Part shown: piece after piece, positions 59,214 through 64,000 of the stretch | How positions within the stretch are numbered: position 1 is the stretch's first letter | Layout: each line of letters begins with the position of its first letter | From: Vishniacozyma victoriae | Lineage: Eukaryota > Basidiomycota > Tremellomycetes > Tremellales > Bulleribasidiaceae | Length of the DNA: 64,000 nt | Assembly (NCBI GenBank): GCA_017654735.1 | Contig: JADPYG010000001.1 | Span: forward strand, 558,001 to 622,000 | Direction of reading: 5' to 3' | The notes under the pieces: generated by a model | Told to the model about the DNA's origin: nothing | Database searches by the model: none | Seen by the model: only the letters and a program-made list of their open reading frames with translations | Position numbers and translations under genes: made by a program

Positions 59214-61645
59214 TTACAGTTCCTCGTCAGAATCGGCTAGTCATTAGCACAATTGAACTCAGCCCTAGCGGCATGGACTCACCTCCGACATTCGCAAGGA
59301 AAGCAGCAAAGTCCGCTTCCTTCTTCTGATCCACATCCAACTCCATGCCTCCAGCATCCTTAGCAGGAGCTCTAGCAGCCAACATCTCCTGTTTCAGCCT
59401 GGCATCCCTAGCCTTCTTCTTATCCTTCTTCAATTGCCTAGCAGATACCTTGGCCTCGCTAATATCAATTGGTTCTTGAGGCTCGACATCCATGCCCATC
59501 ATACCGTACAGTAATTCACCTTCTGTCTTTGTTTGCGCCATTTGACGTTTCTTGGCTTTCTTGGCTTGTTGCTTGAGCTTCGAACGGTCGATGACGCCCG
59601 GGGACAGGACCGCTAGTTCTTCTTTGGTGAATAATGGATTGTGTGTACCTCGTCTCAGAGGGATTGTCGTTGCTGGAGATATTGACGAAGGGCCAGGTTG
59701 GGAGGTGAGGGGTACAGGTGGGCGTGCTGGTCGTGCTGGTCGGCCGATAATGTCGTCATCATCCCTCTCATCATCAGACATGTCCGAGTCCGAGTTGTCC
59801 ATCGTGAACTGTACTGCCTTCGGGACAGGTCTGATCATGAGCAAAGATTCTCAGTCTGAAACCAGATACTCACTCAGGAACGACGATCTCGGCAGCCTCC
59901 TCCGCTTCCCAAGCAGCTCCACCATCATCTTCCTCCATCTCCTCCCCAACCCCATCCTCCTCTCCACTCCAAGCAGCTTCATCCTGTAACGAATCAAACA
60001 ATCCATCAATCGTAAATGCCTCGCTCAGGTTATTAAGAATCTTGGCATCTCCGACTTCGGTGGTCATCTCCACATCATCGCCTGTAGCTCCTATACGTGG
60101 GGCTGCTGAGGAGGTGGAGGGCATTGAGGACGCGTGGACCGCGGGTGGGATTGTGTAGTATGGGATTTTACCGGTGTTCCAGTCACGGAGGATTGAGACT
60201 GCTGATCCTTCCAGATCTGGGATACCGCCCTGATAATCAGTCACTGCGATGCGTATCATCGAGGAACACTGACCTTGCCCAGTCGACCTCGGGTGAGAGC
60301 AATCCTGATGAGAAAGTCACGGACATCATTATATGGCGGAATATTGTACAGCTTCTGGAGCATCAAAGGGTCGACTTTGGAGAGAATGACCTCAACTGAT
60401 TCTGTCAGCTATGCTCGCACTGATGATCCGCGTGAAGTAGCTCACCTGGAGCAATCGGATCCTCGACCAATTCAGCCTTGATACAATTCCTCAACATGAT
60501 CTCTGCCTGCTTCTTCCTTCCCGCCTCTCCATCCGCTTCACGAGCTACATCCTCCAACACAACACCGGGGCAATCAACAATCTTGACTCCTTTATCCAGG
60601 ACGACCTCTTGTACGACCCTAGTCTTTCCAGGCATAGCAGCTACCGCACAAGCCCTACTTCTCTTGAGCGAGTTGATGAGGGATGATTTCCCGACATTTG
60701 GGTATCCCACTACTCCGACCGTGAGGGATGAATGCGGTGTCGAGAGAGCGTACTTCTTCAGTAACTCGAGAAGCGCAGGTGCACCAAGAGATGATGAAGT
60801 TGTCGGTAGTGCTGGTGCTGCGGGTGCTTGACCGATACCGTTGCCCACTGAGGATGCTGGGGTGGCTAGTGGTACGGCGTTTTGCGAGAGATTATGTCGT
60901 TGAGATTGGGTAGATGACTTGAATGGCATGACGGGGAAAGAATGGCGTAGATGTTTCATCCAAGCTTCCAAATTTGCTCTGGGTACCAAATCTGGCAGTC
61001 AGCTACCAATTGCTCCACCGCTGCATGTCTCCAGTGAAGACTTACCAATCTTGTTCATGACAGCCAACAATTTCTTTCCATCCATATCCCTCTTCCTAAC
61101 CTCCTCCTCGACCCATCTACTCCTAGTCCCCTCTGGATCTCTCGAATCAAGGACCTGGATAATGACATCACTCCTCTCGATGACCTTTCGCAATTCCCTC
61201 ATGAACGCTTTTGAAGAGGAATCACGCATTAAGGAAGAATCCATAGGTGCGAACGTCAAGCCGTTTGAAGGTCCAATATCATCTGGTTCTTGCTGCATTG
61301 CCGCTACTGCTGCTAATGATCGCGGTGTAGGGTGAGGTCCACCGACTATTGCCTGATTGTTAGCTGGTGGCGCGACGAGGGGAGGAGGAATGTACCTTGG
61401 ATTTACCATATGGCATAGCTTGTTTACCGGTACCTTTTGCAGCTTGGAACTTGGGTACTCCGAAATCTCTCTTTCCTACATTTATCAGCTTGATACTGAA
61501 TTCGAAGAGGCTGACAGCTTACTGAGAGCAGAAGGCAAGGCATACTTCGTGTCCTTGTTACCCTTGCCATGTGTCTGTTTGCCTTCTTGTCAGTTCGTTT
61601 TGCCGGCGGATTGATCTACGAGTAATACTCACTCGCTTTGGGCAT
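59214..61645 (-). CDS. NUG1: Nug1/nucleostemin-family circularly permuted GTPase
   Basis: Assembles and exports pre-60S ribosomal subunits. Exons 61633-61645, 61523-61582, 61396-61475, 61046-61352, 60446-60991, 60274-60395, 59874-60229, 59283-59830 and 59214-59236 give 684 residues. The G motifs come in the permuted order of the family: G4 NKIDLVP near residue 150, then G1 GYPNVGKSS near 250, then G3 DCPGVV. The domain opens with VLDSRDPEGTRS. The N-terminus is short and starts MPKASKQTHGKGNK; the basic coiled-coil Grn1 domain of many nucleostemins is not seen in full. The C-terminal 200 residues are acidic then Lys-rich (KLKQQAKKAKKRQ), typical of nucleolar proteins. The first exon is 13 nt. 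Lsg1 or Nog2 are less likely because of the DSRDPEGTRS motif. Confidence 0.9.
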
Positions 61646-61806
61646 TTTGCTCATCAATCTCTTGGTAAGCAACTATGAACTATAGCGTGACTCTGGTATA
61701 GAGTAATGGTGAATGTAAGTTTTTGAATATCTGGACAGATTAGGTGGAGGGTATTTAACAGTTTAAGCGGATAGATTAGATGACTCATATGGCCAGATTC
61801 GATCTA

Positions 61807-61821
61807 CTCTCTCTCTCTCTC
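61807..61821 (+). promoter_or_regulatory. CT-dinucleotide tract
   Basis: Seven CT repeats about 20 bases upstream of the thioredoxin start codon. CT-rich tracts near the start are common in highly expressed tremellomycete promoters and leaders; a slippage-prone microsatellite is the plain alternative. Confidence 0.6.
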
Positions 61822-61840
61822 ACACTTATCAGTCACCAAA

Positions 61841-62414
61841 ATGTCTTCCACTCTACGTTTATCTAGATCTATCGCTTCCGCTTCATTTAGTAGGAGAGCG
61901 TTCACCACCTCAAGAGTGGCTCGTGATCATTTCCTAGAGGCCGACGCTGCCGTAAGCTAGCTTTAACCTTTATCAGATCTCAAAGCTGATGAGTAGGGCT
62001 TCAAAAAGCGAGTCATTGATGAAGCTTCTTCCAAACCTATCTTAGTCGATTTCTACGCTTCGTAAGCTGACATCTGAAAGCAAGCGGATATAGCTGCTGA
62101 TCGAAAGATGGTGTCAGCCCTGTCGAGTCCTCACTCCTTTATTGAAAGGAGTTACAGGTCCAGAGACGGAGTACGACTTGATGACCTTAGATGTAGACCA
62201 GCACCCGGACTTGGCAGCTGAGTACAAGGTAGGTGATGTTTATATGTATCAAGGGAAAGAAGACTTATATCAGGTCTCGGCTCTACCTACAGTTGTTGCT
62301 TTCAAGAATGGAAAGGTCGCAAACAAGTTTGGTGAGTCTACCACATTGGATGCGCTGATTGTAGTTGGATTCAGGCCGGAGCCAGAGGTCAAAAAGTTCC
62401 TTGGGCTCTTGTAG
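61841..62414 (+). CDS. Mitochondrial thioredoxin
   Basis: Exons 61841-61951, 61997-62061, 62108-62228, 62274-62331 and 62365-62414 give 134 residues. An Arg/Ser-rich presequence (STLRLSRSIASASFSRRAF) is followed by a single thioredoxin fold. The active site is WCQPC (residues 60-64) rather than the usual WCGPC, the preceding strand is ILVDFYAS, and the cis-proline is in SALPTVVAF. It should reduce disulfides in the matrix, as yeast Trx3 does. The Gly-to-Gln change between the active cysteines is uncommon and may shift redox potential. The last two introns (45 and 33 nt) are stop-free multiples of three and look like coding sequence at first sight, but the thioredoxin fold is only contiguous when they are removed. 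Confidence 0.9.
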
Positions 62415-62462
62415 CTCGTGAAAATCTGAACACAGATGCATGGGTCTGGACTGCGCTAGAAT

Positions 62463-62988
62463 CTAGTCTTTCTCATTATACCCGTCTTTTCCGCCTCCCA
62501 CGCCGCCGGCTTCACCTTTAGGTCGACCCCGCCAGAACGTCCTCTCCCTTCTTCTCATACGGATATATCGCCAGAGGGCTAGCATCAAAACAAGAAAGAT
62601 GCAAATCGCTGCGATCAGCTAATGTATGAGAGCGAGACGTCAAACTTACACACCACAGTCAGGGCAAGGTACTTCTCCTTAAACTTGGCAAACGCGTCAT
62701 CGACGATTCTATCACCAGCGGCCTAGAGATGTCAGCCTGCGTATTGATGTTGATCAATGGACTTACCTTGGCACCCGCAGACATGGCTGCGTTGGGAGCA
62801 TTGGCGACAGTCTCAATCGCTCCACCCGCACCTGACGCAGCGGTCGCAGCGACTCCTCCCGCTCCTGCCACGCCAGTCTGAACGGCTCCTCCTAACCCGG
62901 CTTTTGCATCTTGCCCAACTCCTCCTATATCTAGGGGCTGCCGCTGGACAAGTGAGGCTTTGGTTGGGGTAGGTCTAAGAGCTGGCAT
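62463..62988 (-). CDS. Small single-span membrane protein
   Basis: Exons 62767-62988, 62650-62722 and 62463-62608 give 146 residues. The N-terminal half is Gly/Ala-rich (GGVAATAASGAGGAIETV). An amphipathic helix follows (DRIVDDAFAKFKEKY), then one membrane span (LALTVVSICIFLVLMLALW) directly followed by a strongly basic stretch (RYIRMRRRERTFWRGR) and a glycine-rich tail. Positive charge after the span suggests a cytosolic C-terminus. There is no signal peptide. No family is recognised. It converges with the thioredoxin gene, with 48 bases between the stops. Confidence 0.75.
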
Positions 62989-63372
62989 CTTGTTCTATTT
63001 TTGATTCTGAATCTGATTATGATTTACTTATCGATAGGACTGATATATCTAGGGAATGACTAGACGGGACAGGATCTTATATGATTTATTGAACTCATAT
63101 GACAGGGACAGTATCGCAAAGGAGATCAAGGGGGCCAAGGGGTGGGCGATCAGGTGATCTATGAAAGGACTAAGGGCGTTACATACTTGGATAACATCCT
63201 TTGACCGGCGCCGGGACCTTTTTCGCGATATATACATACACACACATACACACACACGCTCAGATACTGCAGAACTGACTTCGCGTCCTGATCACTTTTC
63301 TCTTCCTCTTCCATCTTTCGTTCCATTTCATCCATCGTCGCGTTTTCGATACCACGTCCACCCACAACCAGT
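62989..63372. promoter_or_regulatory. Divergent intergenic region with CA microsatellite
   Basis: 384 bases between two divergent genes. It holds an imperfect CA/TA dinucleotide run at about 63230-63257 and a pyrimidine-rich stretch before the + strand start. No coding signal. Confidence 0.5.
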
Positions 63373-64000
63373 ATGAGCGAAGAATTAGAGGACCGAAAAC
63401 CGACACTCAGGTTTGATTATGAAGGATTCTCTACTGGCGAGCAGAACAAGGTGGAGGACACATCCAGTTCAGTCAAGCAAAGAAAGTTATACAATTGTGT
63501 ACGTATCACTTTCCATCGAGAGTTTTCATAAACTGACATCATATCCAGATCTACATGGCCAAACATCCCAACAAATACATTCGCCTACCGGTTCATCTCG
63601 CATGCAAAACATGTCCTCGAGGCCAGGTCGACTGCTATATCAAATTGTCACCCGAACACCCCAAGGGCGACTTACAAAAGCGATGCGAAACTTGTATGAG
63701 CTCTCACTGTGGTCTCACAAAGATGGATCAAATCGCTCGAGCGGAACTAAGGACATGGTTGGATGAGGAACTGGGAAAGAGGAAGGCGTCAGCGAGAGCG
63801 GATACCGGACCGGGCGTGCACGGAAAATATCCCATCATTGGCGCCGACGACGGACCGCCCATGACGTCGGTCAGAGGAGGAAGGACTAAGAGAAATCGAG
63901 CAACCTACATCGACTTGGGAAGTGACGGAGACGAAGACGAGAATATCGATGGACCCACCAGGAATAGAGCTAGAGCAACATCATTGGCGGCTTCGTCAAC
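63373..64000 (+). CDS. Cysteine-rich, zinc-cluster-like protein, 3'-truncated by window end
   Basis: Exons 63373-63498 and 63549 to the window end; 192 complete residues are visible. A cysteine pattern C-x2-C-x6-C-x17-C-x2-C-x4-C spans CKTCPRGQVDC and CETCMSSHC. It resembles fungal Zn2Cys6 clusters, except that the last spacing is shorter than the usual 6-9. Downstream the sequence is basic then acidic (DLGSDGDEDENID), with an Arg-rich KRNR motif that could serve nuclear import. A role as a DNA-binding regulator is possible but unproven. The start is the first ATG in frame after a pyrimidine-rich leader. Confidence 0.7.

Noticed and set aside
62142..62414. Single 90-residue thioredoxin reading frame without introns
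   Set aside because: It includes two insertions with perfect GT..AG ends and branch sites that interrupt the thioredoxin fold; removal restores KVSALPTVVAF and NKFVGFRPEPE.
1..64000. tRNA, rRNA, CRISPR, insertion sequence or retrotransposon
   Set aside because: By eye I found no cloverleaf with A and B boxes, no terminal repeats with target duplications, and no reverse transcriptase or transposase motifs. A tRNAscan-SE and RepeatMasker run would settle it.

Overview
This 64 kb window is nuclear chromosomal DNA of a basidiomycete yeast, most likely a tremellomycete (Cryptococcus/Kwoniella/Tremella relatives). The inference rests on dense short introns (mostly 33-55 nt, GTRNGT donors, CTGAC/CTGAT/CTAAC branch sites a few bases from the acceptor), about 50% GC, tight gene packing on both strands, and a gene content typical of that group, such as a double hybrid histidine kinase of the Tco2 layout. 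No rRNA, tRNA, CRISPR array, transposon or viral sequence was seen. Exon boundaries below were worked out by hand from reading frame and splice consensus, and frame was checked across every join. Coordinates may be off by a base or two where two acceptors compete.

Layout, left to right. 1-4892 (+): C-terminal two thirds of the SEN1 helicase. 5090-7872 (-): membrane protein with tandem HMG-box-like repeats. 8549-9608 (+): four-helix MARVEL-like protein. 9966-12154 (-): bZIP factor with a DUF3425-like end and a 6-nt microexon. 12503-14396 (-): SAD1/USP39 splicing factor. 14842-21833 (+): a 2,220-residue protein resembling UNC80. 21980-24197 (-): protein kinase. 24534-26631 (-): MFS drug:H+ antiporter. 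27037-30518 (+): AlkB-like oxygenase with a long N-terminal half and cysteine clusters. 31883-32880 (+): a second bZIP protein.

33248-38709 (-): double hybrid histidine kinase. 39332-40627 (-): Whi5/Nrm1-type G1/S repressor. 41227-45233 (-): DUF726 hydrolase (TMCO4/Mil1 type). 45501-47802 (-): ADA2. 48365-49708 (+): CTK2-type cyclin. 49973-50507 (+): mitochondrial ribosomal protein bL32m. 50675-51745 (-): mitochondrial protein of unknown role. 52009-53160 (-): unknown protein. 53687-55550 (+): RAX1-like RGS protein. 55813-57923 (-): cystathionine gamma-synthase. 58118-58808 (-): secreted Kex2-type peptide precursor. 59214-61645 (-): NUG1-type GTPase. 61841-62414 (+): mitochondrial thioredoxin. 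62463-62988 (-): small membrane protein. 63373-end (+): truncated cysteine-rich protein.

The genes do not form one pathway. Many serve gene expression: transcription termination and elongation (SEN1, CTK2), SAGA acetylation (ADA2), splicing (SAD1), ribosome assembly and mitochondrial translation (NUG1, bL32m). A second theme is signalling (histidine kinase, RGS protein, kinase, UNC80-like protein, two bZIPs, Whi5-like repressor). The strongest candidate for something undescribed is the small secreted precursor at 58118-58808. It has a signal peptide, several Lys-Arg sites and a predicted 17-residue C-terminal peptide. Other points of note are the histidine kinase domain that has lost its phospho-acceptor, the Whi5 box encoded on one in-frame 90-nt exon, and the HMG-like repeat membrane protein.
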